The notes under the pieces: generated by a model
What the model saw: the letters and a program-made list of their open reading frames with translations, nothing else
Told to the model about the DNA's origin: nothing
Database searches by the model: none
Position numbers and translations under genes: made by a program
Assembly: GCF_001639275.1 (NCBI RefSeq)
Contig: NZ_LWMU01000136.1
Coordinates: forward strand, 1 to 56,881
Length of the DNA stretch: 56,881 nucleotides
Origin: Methanobrevibacter oralis
GTDB lineage: Archaea > Methanobacteriota > Methanobacteria > Methanobacteriales > Methanobacteriaceae
Direction of reading: 5' to 3'
Shown here: positions 9,774-19,181 of the stretch, piece after piece
How the letters are laid out: each line of letters opens with the position of its first letter
Numbering within the stretch: the stretch's first letter is position 1

Positions 9774-10157
9774 ATGGCATTCAAAGTAGTTGTATCTGAT
9801 AAAGCTGAATCCTATCAAATTGAAGTTGATGAAACTAAAGCATTTAATGGTTTATTAATTGGTGATGAATTTGATGGTGGGCTTGTTGGTTTAGATGGAT
9901 ACACTTTAAAAATCACTGGTGGTAGTGATAAAAATGGTTTTACCATGAAAAAGGATATTTCAGGTACTAGAAGAATTAAAAGTTTATTAACTGGTGGTAT
10001 TGGATATCACCCTAAAGCTGATGGTGTTAAAAGGAGAAAAACTGTTAGAGGAAACACTATTGCTGAAGATATTGTACAAATCAATACGGTTGTTGCTGAA
10101 GCTGGAAGTAAACCAATAGCTGAAATTCTTGGCACTGGTGATGAAGAGGAAGAATAG
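9774..10157 (+). CDS. rps6e: Ribosomal protein S6e
   Basis: Small-subunit protein of 127 residues, the short archaeal form without the eukaryotic phosphorylated tail. The signature FKVVVSDKAESYQIE start, then GDEFDGGLVGLDGYTLKITGG and KGVKRRKTVRGN-like basic segment (DGVKRRKTVRGNTI) are characteristic. A strong AAGGAGGA ribosome-binding site precedes ATG 9774. It is directly upstream of aIF2-gamma, an order widely seen in euryarchaea. Confidence 0.96.
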   Translation: MAFKVVVSDKAESYQIEVDETKAFNGLLIGDEFDGGLVGLDGYTLKITGGSDKNGFTMKKDISGTRRIKSLLTGGIGYHPKADGVKRRKTVRGNTIAEDIVQINTVVAEAGSKPIAEILGTGDEEEE

Positions 10158-10207
10158 TTTTACTATTTTTCTTATTTTATTTAAAATAATGAAAAAGGTG
10201 GTTATCT

Positions 10208-11422
10208 GTGAAAGTACAGTCAGATGTTAACATAGGTTTAGTTGGTCACGTCGATCATGGTAAGACTACACTTACCAAAGCATTATCAGGTATTTGGACT
10301 GATACTCACAGTGAAGAAACAAAAAGAGGTATTTCTATTCGTTTAGGTTATGCAGACATTGAATTTAGAAAATGTCCTGATTGTGATGAACCTAAATGTT
10401 ATACTACTTCTAAAATTTGTGAAAACTGTGGGAGTGAAACAGAATTAATAAGAAAAGTATCTTTTGTTGATGCTCCAGGTCACGAAACTCTTATGGCGAC
10501 TATGTTATCTGGTGCTGCAATTATGGATGGTGCAGTATTAGTAATTGCTGCAAATGAACCTTGTCCACAACCACAAACTAAAGAGCATCTTATGGCACTT
10601 GATGTTATCGGTGTGAAAGATGTTATTATAGTTCAAAACAAAATTGATATTGTTTCAAAAGAAAGGGCTATTGAAAGTTATAATGAAATTAAGGAATTTG
10701 TTAAAGGTACTTGTGCAGAGGATGCTTTAATAATACCTGTTTCTGCTCAACAAGGAGTTAATATTGATGTTTTAATTGAAGCAATGCTTAAAAAAATCCA
10801 ACCCCCTGAAAGAAATGCTGAAAAAACTGCATTGATGCATGTAGCAAGATCTTTTGATATTAATAAACCGGGGTCTGGTGCTAATAAAATTAAAGGTGGA
10901 GTTATTGGTGGTACTTTAGTTCAAGGTACTTTTAAACTTGGTGATACTGTTGAAATTAAACCAGGTATAAACAATAATGGTAAAAGAATCACTTTAAAAT
11001 CTGAAATTATTGGTTTAGAATCAAATGGTGAACAAATTGATGAAATTGGTCCTGGTGGGCTTGTTGGTATTGCAACAAAATTAGATCCATCTTTAACTAA
11101 ATCAGATTCATTATCTGGTTCTGTTGCTGGTGAAGAGGGTACATTACCCGAAGTATTAGATGCTTTTAAAATGGAAGCATATTTACTTGATCGTGTTGTA
11201 GGTACTAAAGAAGAACGTGAAGTTGCTCCAATTAAACTTAAAGAACCATTAATGATTAATTGTGGTACTTCAACTACAATTGGCGTAGTTACTTCAACTA
11301 AGAAAAATATTGTTGATGTTACTCTTAAATTACCCGTATGTGCAAATAAAGGTGATAGGGTAGCTTTAAGTCGTAGAGTTGGTGCTCGTTGGAGATTAAT
11401 TGGTTACGGTATCATTAAATAA
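10208..11422 (+). CDS. eif2g: Translation initiation factor aIF2 subunit gamma
   Basis: GTPase subunit that carries initiator Met-tRNA to the ribosome together with the alpha and beta subunits, which are encoded elsewhere. The 404-residue protein has [10 protein letters not shown], a zinc knuckle (CPDCDEPKC ... CENCGS, about 58-80), DAPGHE and NKID motifs, then two beta-barrel domains. The start is GTG, preceded by AAAAAGGTGG. It lies between S6e and a PIN-domain gene. Confidence 0.97.
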   Translation: MKVQSDVNIGLVGHVDHGKTTLTKALSGIWTDTHSEETKRGISIRLGYADIEFRKCPDCDEPKCYTTSKICENCGSETELIRKVSFVDAPGHETLMATMLSGAAIMDGAVLVIAANEPCPQPQTKEHLMALDVIGVKDVIIVQNKIDIVSKERAIESYNEIKEFVKGTCAEDALIIPVSAQQGVNIDVLIEAMLKKIQPPERNAEKTALMHVARSFDINKPGSGANKIKGGVIGGTLVQGTFKLGDTVEIKPGINNNGKRITLKSEIIGLESNGEQIDEIGPGGLVGIATKLDPSLTKSDSLSGSVAGEEGTLPEVLDAFKMEAYLLDRVVGTKEEREVAPIKLKEPLMINCGTSTTIGVVTSTKKNIVDVTLKLPVCANKGDRVALSRRVGARWRLIGYGIIK

Positions 11423-11436
11423 TTAGAGGGCAAATT

Positions 11437-11829
11437 ATGGAATCTAAAGAAGTTGTAATTGATACTAATTTTTTTATGGTTCCTTTTCAGTTCAATGTTG
11501 ATATTATCAATGAACTTGAAAAATCATTACCTTCTTATAAATTAACAACTCCAATCTTTGTTATCAATGAATTGAAGGGTTTAACAAAAAATACAAAAGG
11601 AAAAACAAGGTTAAATGCAAATTTGGCTTTGAAATTAGCTAATTCTTCAAAAGTTGAAATAAAAGATATTTCATTAATGGAAAATGAGACTGTGGATGAT
11701 GCGTTACTTAGAGTTTCTGAAGTATTAGCTACAAATGATATTGAATTAAAAAAGCGTGCAAAGGATAATGGAATTACAGTAGTATATTTAAGACAAAAGA
11801 AATATATTGTTATTGAAGGTAAAATATAA
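11437..11829 (+). CDS. PIN-domain protein (Fcf1/VapC9-like)
   Basis: Putative ribonuclease of 130 residues. The acidic residues of a PIN fold are visible: VIDTNFFM near the start, a central Glu (VINELKGL), VDDALL, and ATNDIELKKRAK near the end. This eukaryote-like Fcf1/Utp24 variety is often encoded between aIF2-gamma and the Rpo7 gene in euryarchaea, which suggests a role in rRNA processing rather than a toxin. There is no antitoxin gene beside it. GAGGG precedes the ATG. Confidence 0.85.
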   Translation: MESKEVVIDTNFFMVPFQFNVDIINELEKSLPSYKLTTPIFVINELKGLTKNTKGKTRLNANLALKLANSSKVEIKDISLMENETVDDALLRVSEVLATNDIELKKRAKDNGITVVYLRQKKYIVIEGKI

Positions 11830-11865
11830 TTATTAAATTAAAAAACTACAAATAGAGGGATTATT

Positions 11866-12432
11866 TTGTATTACAAAACAAAAATTGGAGATACTGTAAG
11901 AATTCCACCTTACAGATTTGATGATCCTCTTAAAGAGGTAGCTATTCAAACCTTAAATGAAACATATGATGGTCATTTAGACAAAAAATTAGGTTTACTT
12001 ATCTGTGTCAATGAAATAATTGAAATTGGTGAAGGTAGACTTATTATGGGTGATGGAGCTTCTTATCATAATGTTGTTTTTGAAGCAATTTTCTTCAAAC
12101 CTGAACAACAAGAGGTTATTGATGGTGAAATAATTGAAATAGCTGATTTTGGTGCTTTTGTAAGAATTGGACCTATGGATGGTTTAGTACATGTTTCTCA
12201 AGTGACTGATGATTATATTAATCATGATTCTAAAAGAGGAGCTTTACTTGCAAAGGAATCTAATAAAACTTTAGATGAAGGAGATTTAGTTAGAGCTAGG
12301 ATTGTTTCACTTTCTATTAAGGATAATTCAGTTAAAAATACTAAAATTGGTCTTACTATGAGACAACCTAATTTAGGTAGATTTGAATGGATTGAGGAAG
12401 CTAAACAAAAAAATAAGAAGGGTAAACAATGA
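11866..12432 (+). CDS. rpoE: RNA polymerase subunit Rpo7 (RpoE')
   Basis: Stalk subunit of archaeal RNA polymerase, partner of Rpo4, that helps melt promoters and binds nascent RNA. The 188-residue protein has the N-terminal RNP-like tip domain and a C-terminal S1/OB domain ([26 protein letters not shown], about residues 86-111). The start is TTG after GAGGGAT; no suitable ATG lies upstream. Its stop overlaps the spt4 start by four bases. Confidence 0.95.
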   Translation: MYYKTKIGDTVRIPPYRFDDPLKEVAIQTLNETYDGHLDKKLGLLICVNEIIEIGEGRLIMGDGASYHNVVFEAIFFKPEQQEVIDGEIIEIADFGAFVRIGPMDGLVHVSQVTDDYINHDSKRGALLAKESNKTLDEGDLVRARIVSLSIKDNSVKNTKIGLTMRQPNLGRFEWIEEAKQKNKKGKQ

Positions 12433-12605
12433 AAGCATGTACCGTTTGTAAAATGATCTCAACTAAAGATCGTTGTCCATCTTGTGGAAATCCAACTTCT
12501 GAAAATTGGAGTGGTCTTTTAATTATAACTGATCCAGAAGAATCTGAGATAGCTCATGAATTAAACATTGAAATTCCTGGTGAATACTGTTTGAGAGTAA
12601 GATAG
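12429..12605 (+). CDS. spt4: Transcription elongation factor Spt4 (RpoE'')
   Basis: Small zinc-binding partner of Spt5 (NusG) that sits on the RNA polymerase clamp and increases processivity. The 58-residue product has the CTVC ... CPSCG zinc ribbon (C4, C7, C16, C19) and the [14 protein letters not shown] segment typical of Spt4. The ATG overlaps the rpo7 stop as ATGA, so it is translationally coupled. Confidence 0.95.
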   Translation: MKACTVCKMISTKDRCPSCGNPTSENWSGLLIITDPEESEIAHELNIEIPGEYCLRVR

Positions 12606-12616
12606 AAGGTTTTATT

Positions 12617-13126
12617 GTGTTACGTTTAGATGCAGAATTAAATAAAGATATAATAATGGAACTTAAAAGACCATTAGGTAAGTTATATCCTGACTTTGAA
12701 GATGCAATTGATGAAATTAAATCTTCTGAGTTTTTAATTTCTGTTGGTGATGCAACTTTTAATAATCTTATTAAACATGGATTATATCCAAACATTGGAA
12801 TTATTGATAATTTAATTCAAAGAAAAAATTATGATAATAAACATATAGGGACAAACAATATTTTAAAAGCAAATAATCCAGCAGGTACTATTACCGATGA
12901 TCTATGGGAAACCATAGGCAAAGCTCTTGAATTATCAGACAATGGCGAATGTCATATAATTTCAGTAGCTGGGGAAGAAGATCTTGCAGTTCTTCCTTGT
13001 ATTTTAATGGCTGATGATAATACAACTATTTTATATGGTCAGCCTAATGAAGGATTAGTCCTTTTAAAAGTTTGTGATACTAAGGTTATGGCTCAAAAAC
13101 TTATTGATGGATTTATTAAAGAATAA
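12617..13126 (+). CDS. GTP-dependent dephospho-CoA kinase (DUF359 family)
   Basis: A 169-residue protein of COG1909/DUF359, shown in Thermococcus to phosphorylate dephospho-CoA with GTP, the last step of archaeal CoA synthesis. Visible motifs are SVGDATFNNLI, the PNIGIIDNLIQR segment with an acidic residue, KANNPAGTI and the VAGEEDLAVLPC stretch. The start is GTG. It lies in the Rpo7-Spt4-DUF359-S24e-S27ae order common in euryarchaea. The earlier pathway enzyme phosphopantothenate synthetase is encoded at 47068-47805. Confidence 0.88.
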   Translation: MLRLDAELNKDIIMELKRPLGKLYPDFEDAIDEIKSSEFLISVGDATFNNLIKHGLYPNIGIIDNLIQRKNYDNKHIGTNNILKANNPAGTITDDLWETIGKALELSDNGECHIISVAGEEDLAVLPCILMADDNTTILYGQPNEGLVLLKVCDTKVMAQKLIDGFIKE

Positions 13127-13141
13127 ACTAGAGGTTTTATA

Positions 13142-13453
13142 ATGGAAATTGAATTTATTGAAGAAAAAGAAAACAAAGTTTTCAACAGAAAAGAAATTAA
13201 ATTTTATGTTGATTATGAAGGAGAAGCTACTCCTAAGCTTTTAGATGTTAAATCTAAATTAGTTGCTTTATTAAACACTAAAAAAGAGTTAGTAGTTGTA
13301 GATAATATACAACCTCATTATGGTGAACCTAAAGCGTTAGGTTATGCTAAAGTTTACGATACTATTGAAGATTTAGAATACATTGAAACTAAAAGTGTAT
13401 TAGCTAAAAATACTGAACCTGAAAAAGAAACTGAAGAAGAAGCAGAAGAATAG
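13142..13453 (+). CDS. rps24e: Ribosomal protein S24e
   Basis: Small-subunit protein of 103 residues. The family pattern is clear: [17 protein letters not shown], then [20 protein letters not shown]. The C-terminus is an acidic tail rich in Glu ([10 protein letters not shown]). It sits 15 bases after the dephospho-CoA kinase gene and 8 bases before S27ae, within one operon. Confidence 0.96.
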   Translation: MEIEFIEEKENKVFNRKEIKFYVDYEGEATPKLLDVKSKLVALLNTKKELVVVDNIQPHYGEPKALGYAKVYDTIEDLEYIETKSVLAKNTEPEKETEEEAEE

Positions 13454-13461
13454 GTGTTAAT

Positions 13462-13614
13462 ATGGTAAAAAAATCTGATCTTTACAAAGTAGACGGAGAC
13501 AAAATTGAAAGAAAAAATCAAACTTGTCCTCGTTGTGGTGAAGGTGTATTTATGGCTAACCATGGTGACAGAGTTGCTTGTGGTAAATGTGGATACACTG
13601 AAATGAAAAAATAG
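13462..13614 (+). CDS. rps27ae: Ribosomal protein S27ae
   Basis: Zinc-binding small-subunit protein of 50 residues, without the ubiquitin fusion of eukaryotes. The ribbon is CPRCGEG ... CGKCGY, preceded by KIERKNQT and followed by TEMKK. It immediately follows S24e with a TAGGTG ribosome-binding site overlapping that gene's stop. T-rich sequence after the gene may end transcription. Confidence 0.95.
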   Translation: MVKKSDLYKVDGDKIERKNQTCPRCGEGVFMANHGDRVACGKCGYTEMKK

Positions 13615-13663
13615 ATTTAATTAATTTTTTTCTTTTTTTAATTATTTTTAAGAAGGGATTCTA

Positions 13664-15085
13664 GTGGATAACATAAGAAATGGTCGATTTAAAACAGGTA
13701 TGACTGATGAAGCTGCTGAATATACTTCTTCGCTTGAATTTGATAAAATTATTTTTGAAGCAGATATTAAAACTAATTTTGCACATACTTTAATGTTGAA
13801 AAAGCAAAATATTATTGATTCTGATATAGCAAATAATATTTTAGGAGCTTTGGATCAACTTAAAGAAGAAGGTTACGATGAATTGATTTTTGATCCATCT
13901 GTTGAAGATATTCACATGGCAATTGAAAATTATGTAACTTCTAAAATTGGTTCTGAAGCTGGATTTATGCATACTGCTAAATCTCGTAATGATCAAGTAG
14001 CTTGTGATGTTAGATTAGTTCTTCGTGATAAAATTACTGAAATTCAAATTGGTATTTTAGAATTCATTGAGGGATTAGTTGAATTTGCAGGAAATCATTT
14101 AGAAGATGTATTTATAGGTTTTACTCATTTACAACATGCACAACCGATTACAATAGCTCATCATTTAATGGCTCATGTACAATCACTTAAAAGAGATTAT
14201 GAACGTTTAGAAGATACTTACAAGCGTGTTAATTTAAATCCATTAGGTTCTGCAGCTATGGCTACAACTAGTTTTCCTATTGATAGACAATTAACTACAG
14301 ATTTATTGGGATTTGATGCATATCTAGAAAATTCTATGGATGGAGTTTCGGCAAGAGATTTCATATGTGAAACTACATTTGATTTAGTAAGTTTATGTAC
14401 TACTTTATCTAAAATTTGTGAAGAACTTATTTTATGGAGTACTTATGAATTTGGAGTTATAGAAATGGCTGATGAATATTCATCAACATCATCTATCATG
14501 CCTCAAAAGAAAAATCCTGATGTAGCTGAACTTGCAAGGGCAAAATGTACTATTGTTAATGGGGAACTTGTAACAATTTTAACGATTTTAAAAGCTATTC
14601 CTTATACTTACAATAGGGATTTACAAGAAATTACTCCTCATTTATGGAATGCGGTTAGTGTAACTCAAGATACATTATCTATTGTTACTAAAATGTTACT
14701 TTCAGTTGAATTTAATGTTGAGAGATGTGCTAAGTTAGCTGGAAAGAATTTTGCAACAGCTACTGATTTGGCAGATATTATGGTTCGCGAAAAGAAAATA
14801 CCGTTTAGAATTGCTCATAAAATTGTTGGAAGGATTGTTAACGAAGCAACTGCTAATAATCTAAGTGAAGATGATATTACTTCTAGATTTATTGATGATA
14901 TTGCATGTAGTTTAGGATTTGAAAAACTAGAACTTGATGATAATTTACTTCAAAATGCTTTAAACCCTATTGAAAATGTTAAGATTAGATCTGTTGTGGG
15001 TGGTCCTGCACCTGAAATGGTTGAAATTGCTAGAAATAATATAAAATTATTTTTAAATGAAGAATTTGAGAAAAAGGGAATTTAA
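13664..15085 (+). CDS. argH: Argininosuccinate lyase
   Basis: Last enzyme of arginine synthesis; cleaves argininosuccinate to arginine and fumarate. The 473-residue protein has the fumarase/aspartase superfamily signature [17 protein letters not shown], and conserved regions [15 protein letters not shown] and [13 protein letters not shown] (the general acid/base histidine region). The start is GTG after AAGGGATT. It follows the ribosomal block after 49 bases and is probably its own transcription unit. Confidence 0.96.
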   Translation: MDNIRNGRFKTGMTDEAAEYTSSLEFDKIIFEADIKTNFAHTLMLKKQNIIDSDIANNILGALDQLKEEGYDELIFDPSVEDIHMAIENYVTSKIGSEAGFMHTAKSRNDQVACDVRLVLRDKITEIQIGILEFIEGLVEFAGNHLEDVFIGFTHLQHAQPITIAHHLMAHVQSLKRDYERLEDTYKRVNLNPLGSAAMATTSFPIDRQLTTDLLGFDAYLENSMDGVSARDFICETTFDLVSLCTTLSKICEELILWSTYEFGVIEMADEYSSTSSIMPQKKNPDVAELARAKCTIVNGELVTILTILKAIPYTYNRDLQEITPHLWNAVSVTQDTLSIVTKMLLSVEFNVERCAKLAGKNFATATDLADIMVREKKIPFRIAHKIVGRIVNEATANNLSEDDITSRFIDDIACSLGFEKLELDDNLLQNALNPIENVKIRSVVGGPAPEMVEIARNNIKLFLNEEFEKKGI

Positions 15086-15113
15086 TTAATTCTGTATCAT
15101 AAATTTCATAAAT

Positions 15114-15293
15114 CTATTCTTCATCTTCTATATAATCTAAATAGTTTTCATGTATTTCTCTAGCTAAGTTTTCATCACCTTCAATAATAGGTCCTGTGTA
15201 ATCACAGTCTTGACATACCCACATTGACCAGTTTTGAGGAATAATCCATTTTACATTTCTAGATCCACATCTTGGACATAACTTAAATTGCAT
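15114..15293 (-). CDS. Small zinc-ribbon protein
   Basis: A 59-residue protein in an open frame from ATG (15293) to TAG. It has a rubredoxin-like four-cysteine ribbon, LCPRCGS near the start and VCQDCDY 18 residues on, then an acidic helical tail (ENLAREIHENYLDYIEDEE). A GGTGAT ribosome-binding site precedes it, and it begins 9 bases after the PP-loop gene stop, so the two form one minus-strand unit. I do not recognise a named family. Given the neighbour, a role in RNA binding or metal-dependent RNA modification is a guess. Confidence 0.75.
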   Translation of the reverse strand: MQFKLCPRCGSRNVKWIIPQNWSMWVCQDCDYTGPIIEGDENLAREIHENYLDYIEDEE

Positions 15294-15302
15294 TTTATCA
15301 CC

Positions 15303-16316
15303 TTATTTTGTTTTATAGAAACTCCAGATTAAATCTAATGCTTCACCAGGTTCTAGTGCTGATGAACGTGTTTCTCTAAGTATTCTTTGTATTGAGTATT
15401 TTTTCAAATGAGGATATTTTTTATGAACTTCATAAAGAAGAGGACATCCAAAGCCTTTAAACTCTTTTAATTTGAATTCTCTTATTAATGATTTTATCTC
15501 TTGTTTGCTTAGTGATAAACTTGCCGGTAGGTTTAAACGATATACTCCTTCATCTTGAAGATTTATACATTGTGTACCTGTTGCAAGCATATCTCCAAAT
15601 ATAATAATGGGAATTTCATTATTTTTTGCATATTCTTTAGCTAATTTTCCAGTATTTTTAGAACATTTTCCACAAGGATGAATTTTTCCCAATAACGATT
15701 CTTTAATGATTTCACCATAATCAGCTCTAATATATTCATGGGAAATATTTAATTTTTCACAAAGTAGTTTAATATTGTTTTTATACTGATTTGGAAGAAT
15801 AATAGTTCCAGAATCTATTGTAATAGCTTTTGGATTAAATCCTAATTTTTTAGCTAAAATCAATGAAAAACTACTATCAACTCCACCAGAAAGAGCAACT
15901 ACAGCTTCGGTATTTTCAGATTCTTCAAATTGATTTTTTTCAAAATAACTATTAAAGTCAAAAGCATACATGTTATCTAATCTATCATCAATTACTTTTT
16001 CAAGATTTTCTAAAGCATTGCTTTTTAAATCTAAGTTATGAATCGTTCTTTTAGATAATTTTAATTGATATTCTTTTGTTAAAAAATCTCCATAACTTTC
16101 AACATGTATACTAGAAAGACCTAATTTTTCTCTTAATTTACCAACAACCCATCCCCCTTTTCCAATAATAGCGGATTTATCAGGTCGATCTTCTGTTATT
16201 ATCCATAATTCATTTTCATTAAAGAAAATATCTTCAATAAAAATATTTACTTTATCATGACCAATTTCATGTCTAATTGAGTTAACTTCTGATAAAATAA
16301 ATTCTTTTGTATACAT
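15303..16316 (-). CDS. PP-loop ATPase with N-terminal KH-like domain
   Basis: A 337-residue protein. The N-terminal part (about 35-100) contains a KH-type RNA-binding loop (IIGKGGWVVGKLREKLG). The middle holds an intact PP-loop (VVALSGGVDSSFSL, about 140-153), which adenylates substrates in tRNA-thiolation and amidation enzymes. A CxxC (HPCGKC) and a further Cys (FGCPLLYEV) resemble tRNA-thiolases such as TtuA/TtcA. The likeliest role is tRNA modification; the exact nucleoside cannot be read from sequence. It is co-directional with the zinc-ribbon gene downstream. Confidence 0.8.
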   Translation of the reverse strand: MYTKEFILSEVNSIRHEIGHDKVNIFIEDIFFNENELWIITEDRPDKSAIIGKGGWVVGKLREKLGLSSIHVESYGDFLTKEYQLKLSKRTIHNLDLKSNALENLEKVIDDRLDNMYAFDFNSYFEKNQFEESENTEAVVALSGGVDSSFSLILAKKLGFNPKAITIDSGTIILPNQYKNNIKLLCEKLNISHEYIRADYGEIIKESLLGKIHPCGKCSKNTGKLAKEYAKNNEIPIIIFGDMLATGTQCINLQDEGVYRLNLPASLSLSKQEIKSLIREFKLKEFKGFGCPLLYEVHKKYPHLKKYSIQRILRETRSSALEPGEALDLIWSFYKTK

Positions 16317-16571
16317 TATTCACCATAGAACTTTTTTTTAAATATTAAAGTAAATATTTATCTAAATTTTATTTTCTTAATACCTTTCGGTTTGTTTATC
16401 AATATTTTCTTTATTGAATATAAACGCTTTATTTAATATTATTTCATTTTAACATATTTTTATATTGATTGTTATTTATCATATTTTATTCACATATAAT
16501 TGTTTAGTTATGCAACACTTTATATAAATATTTAAATAGATATTCATTAAAATTATTAACTAGGTGATAAT

Positions 16572-16973
16572 ATGGATTTTAAAAAAGCATTAATTGTTGT
16601 TATTATTTTGATAATTATAATTTGTGTTTGTGCATTTTTTTTAATGGATAATAACTCTAAAATAAAGGATAATGTAAATGTAACAAATAATACAACAAAT
16701 GTTACTAACGATACAGTTAAAAAAATTTTCATTGATTTAAATGATACTTCTGTTAATCAAACTAACCAAACTAATTCCTTAAATAATTCTTCTGATGGTG
16801 GATGGGTTTGGTCTGGTCAAGCAGATGATTATATTAAAGAGTATAATGATGATATGGGAACTCATCATGTGATTTTTAAAAGTACAGGAGATCATATTCA
16901 ATATATGAAGAATGGTGAAGTTTATTATAATGGGGAAAATATTACTGAAGCGTTCCATGGGGATTTTAAATAA
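16572..16973 (+). CDS. Membrane-anchored, Asn/Thr-rich surface protein
   Basis: A 133-residue protein of unknown function. A single hydrophobic helix (residues 7-26) acts as signal anchor. An extracytoplasmic linker rich in Asn, Thr and Val follows, with many N-glycosylation sequons (for example NNTTN, NDT, NQT, NSS). A small C-terminal domain contains GWVWSGQADDYIKEYND and HHVIFKSTGDHI. This is the layout of short pseudomurein-associated surface proteins. GGTGAT precedes the ATG, and a TTTAAATA promoter-like sequence lies about 40 bases upstream. Confidence 0.7.
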   Translation: MDFKKALIVVIILIIIICVCAFFLMDNNSKIKDNVNVTNNTTNVTNDTVKKIFIDLNDTSVNQTNQTNSLNNSSDGGWVWSGQADDYIKEYNDDMGTHHVIFKSTGDHIQYMKNGEVYYNGENITEAFHGDFK

Positions 16974-17085
16974 ATCCTCCCTTTTTGTAATTTTATAAAA
17001 AATTAACCATTTAATATATATACTAATAAAAAACATAACTAATTTTATCAATAAATTAATTTTATTTAAATAAAGGTTTGATAAT

Positions 17086-17868
17086 ATGGTTAGATTTTCA
17101 TCATCTCTTGAAGATAGGCAGCCACAAAATAGGAAAAAAACTGCTTCACAATCAAATGAAAATGTAGATTATTCTAATTATCAAGAAATGCAACCTCAAA
17201 AAGTAATTCCTGATGATTTTGAAGTGATTCCACAGAAAAAACCTCAAAATTCAGATTATTCTATTGAAGAAGCTTTTAAAAAACCAATTTCACAATCTAG
17301 TCAAAATATTGCCTTTCCAAAGGAGGATAATATTAAGTTTGGTGTAGTATATTCTCCAAATTCTAAACCGCCTGTTATTGGAAATAATTATACAATTAGA
17401 TCTAATTCGATTATTTATAATGATGTGGTAATTGGAGATAATTTTCGAACTGGACATAATGTGGTTATTCGTGAAAATACCAATATTGGAGATGATGTTT
17501 TAATTGGAACAAATACTGTAATTGAAGGGGATGTTATTATTGGTAATGATGTTTCAATTCAATCTAATGTTTATATTCCAACTAACTCTGTTATAGAAGA
17601 TAATGTTTTTATTGGACCATGTGCTTGTTTTACAAATGATAAATATCCTGTAAGGATTAATTATGATTTACAAGGTCCAAAAGTAAGAAGGGGAGCTTCA
17701 ATTGGGGGAAATACAACATTTTTATCTAATGTTGAGGTTGGCGAAGGAGCTATTGTAGCTGCAGGAGCTATTGTTATTCATAGTGTCCCACCATTTTATT
17801 TAGCTATTGGTACACCTGCTCGTATTAAACCACTTCCAGATCATTTAAAAGTTCCGAATAAATTTTAA
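17086..17868 (+). CDS. Left-handed beta-helix (hexapeptide) transferase
   Basis: Probable acyl- or acetyltransferase of 260 residues. Residues 1-80 are polar and Gln/Pro-rich, apparently disordered. From about residue 90 come many hexapeptide repeats of the [LIV]-G-x-x pattern ([44 protein letters not shown]), ending in [12 protein letters not shown]. This resembles WbbJ/perosamine N-acetyltransferase-like proteins that decorate surface sugars. The substrate is unknown. The long disordered extension is unusual for the family. Confidence 0.82.
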   Translation: MVRFSSSLEDRQPQNRKKTASQSNENVDYSNYQEMQPQKVIPDDFEVIPQKKPQNSDYSIEEAFKKPISQSSQNIAFPKEDNIKFGVVYSPNSKPPVIGNNYTIRSNSIIYNDVVIGDNFRTGHNVVIRENTNIGDDVLIGTNTVIEGDVIIGNDVSIQSNVYIPTNSVIEDNVFIGPCACFTNDKYPVRINYDLQGPKVRRGASIGGNTTFLSNVEVGEGAIVAAGAIVIHSVPPFYLAIGTPARIKPLPDHLKVPNKF

Positions 17869-17928
17869 TTCGTATTAAATAAAACATTTATACATGCTAA
17901 TTTTATATATATAATTGGAGGTACTATC

Positions 17929-18090
17929 ATGGCTAAATGGAAATGTAAATTATGTGGTTACATTTATGATGAAGAAAAAGGGGATTTAAGTAGAAATGTT
18001 CCAGCTGGAACTCTTTTTGAAGATTTTGCACTATCCTATAAATGCCCTAAATGTGGTGCTGGAAAAACTATGTTTGAACCTTTAGAATAG
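17929..18090 (+). CDS. Rubredoxin (first of three)
   Basis: One-electron carrier with a single Fe-S4 centre, 53 residues, the classical length. Two CxxC(G) knuckles bind iron: CKLCGYIYDEEKGD and CPKCGAGKTMFEPL. The spacing and acidic loop match standard rubredoxins. GGAGG precedes the ATG. It is followed by a 156-base gap and then two shorter rubredoxins. In methanogens such proteins usually feed oxygen- or peroxide-detoxifying enzymes, but none is encoded beside it. Confidence 0.95.
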   Translation: MAKWKCKLCGYIYDEEKGDLSRNVPAGTLFEDFALSYKCPKCGAGKTMFEPLE

Positions 18091-18246
18091 TTTTATATAA
18101 TAAGAATATTAAAGTAATTATAATTAAATTTTAAATATTATTACAGTTTAAGATTTTAATTAAGTATCATTATAAAATTAAATTCTAAAATTTTATATGT
18201 ATTAAAATTTAATTAAAATTTAAAAATATTATGGAGATTGTTTAGT

Positions 18247-18381
18247 ATGGCGAAATTTAAATGCAAAATTTGTGGATATGTATATGATGAAGATGTTGAG
18301 GGAACTCCATTTGCGGATCTTCCAGATGATTTTAAATGCCCAATGTGTGGGGCTTCTAAAGATTTATTTGAAGAGGTTTAG
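18247..18381 (+). CDS. Short rubredoxin (second of three)
   Basis: A 44-residue rubredoxin with both iron knuckles, [14 protein letters not shown] and [14 protein letters not shown]. It lacks the extra loop found in the first copy (between DEE and the second knuckle). Its own leader (18091-18246) is AT-rich and may hold a promoter. It is separated from the third rubredoxin by only 9 bases, so the last two are co-transcribed. Confidence 0.93.
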   Translation: MAKFKCKICGYVYDEDVEGTPFADLPDDFKCPMCGASKDLFEEV

Positions 18382-18390
18382 GTGATTTAA

Positions 18391-18501
18391 ATGGCTTATA
18401 TTTGTAAAGTTTGTGGATATGTATATGAAGGCGATGAATTACCAGAAGATTACATCTGCCCAGTATGTGCTGTAGGTCCTGATCAATTCGAAGAACAATA
18501 A
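18391..18501 (+). CDS. Minimal 36-residue rubredoxin (third of three)
   Basis: Extremely short rubredoxin-like protein: [12 protein letters not shown], then [13 protein letters not shown]. The second knuckle has CPVCAVGxDQF, the form seen in the C-terminal domain of rubrerythrins rather than in free rubredoxins. It starts 9 bases after the second rubredoxin, with GGTGATT overlapping that gene's end. It could be a freed rubrerythrin domain or an independent electron carrier. Both CxxC pairs are intact, so iron binding is expected. Confidence 0.9.
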   Translation: MAYICKVCGYVYEGDELPEDYICPVCAVGPDQFEEQ

Positions 18502-18514
18502 ATCATGTTCTTTT

Positions 18515-19114
18515 TTATATTTTTTTGAAAATTTCTTTATTTTTATATTTGACTTTTATTTTATCTGCATATTTATTAAATTGTTTAGATAAGTTTGTAT
18601 TGTTTTTAGATATAACAGAATATATTACTTTATTTGAATAATCTTTATCAATAATTATTAAATTATTATTTCTAACTTCATTATCAACAAGTTTAATATT
18701 TGAATATTCAAAAATAAAATCGTAAACATCATAATATTCTACTTCAATAATTACACTTTGAGCTATAGCTTCAAGAACAGCCTTACTATAAGCTCTTACA
18801 AGACCACCGGCTCCAAGTTTAATTCCACCAAAATACCTTGTTACAATTGCGGTTACATTTTTAATTTCGTTTTTTTTTAAAACATTAATCATAGGTTTAC
18901 CTGCAGTTCCAGCAGGTTCACCATCATCATCAAAACCTTCTCCATCATTTACAATATAAGCTACACAATTATGAGTCGCATCATTATATTGTTTATTTAT
19001 TTTTTTGATGATTTCTTTACTTTCTTTTTTAGTATTAGTTGGAAATAAACTGCAAATAAAGTGTGATTTCTTGATATTTATTTCACTTTTCACTGATTTA
19101 GCTATTGTTTTCAT
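18515..19114 (-). CDS. YigZ/IMPACT-family protein (UPF0029)
   Basis: A 199-residue protein. The N-terminal IMPACT domain shows the family hallmark DDGEPAGTAGKPM and VTRYFGGIKLGAGGLVRAYS. A C-terminal domain of the DUF1949 kind follows (about 130-199), of EF-G domain-like fold. IMPACT homologues in eukaryotes regulate Gcn2; the prokaryotic role is not settled, though ribosome or tRNA-related binding has been proposed. The gene converges on the rubredoxin cluster with only 13 bases between. Confidence 0.92.
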   Translation of the reverse strand: MKTIAKSVKSEINIKKSHFICSLFPTNTKKESKEIIKKINKQYNDATHNCVAYIVNDGEGFDDDGEPAGTAGKPMINVLKKNEIKNVTAIVTRYFGGIKLGAGGLVRAYSKAVLEAIAQSVIIEVEYYDVYDFIFEYSNIKLVDNEVRNNNLIIIDKDYSNKVIYSVISKNNTNLSKQFNKYADKIKVKYKNKEIFKKI

Positions 19115-19181
19115 ACTATCTATAATATTTATATAACTTATTAAATATATTATAGTTAATTAACTTATCAAGGTGTTATTA

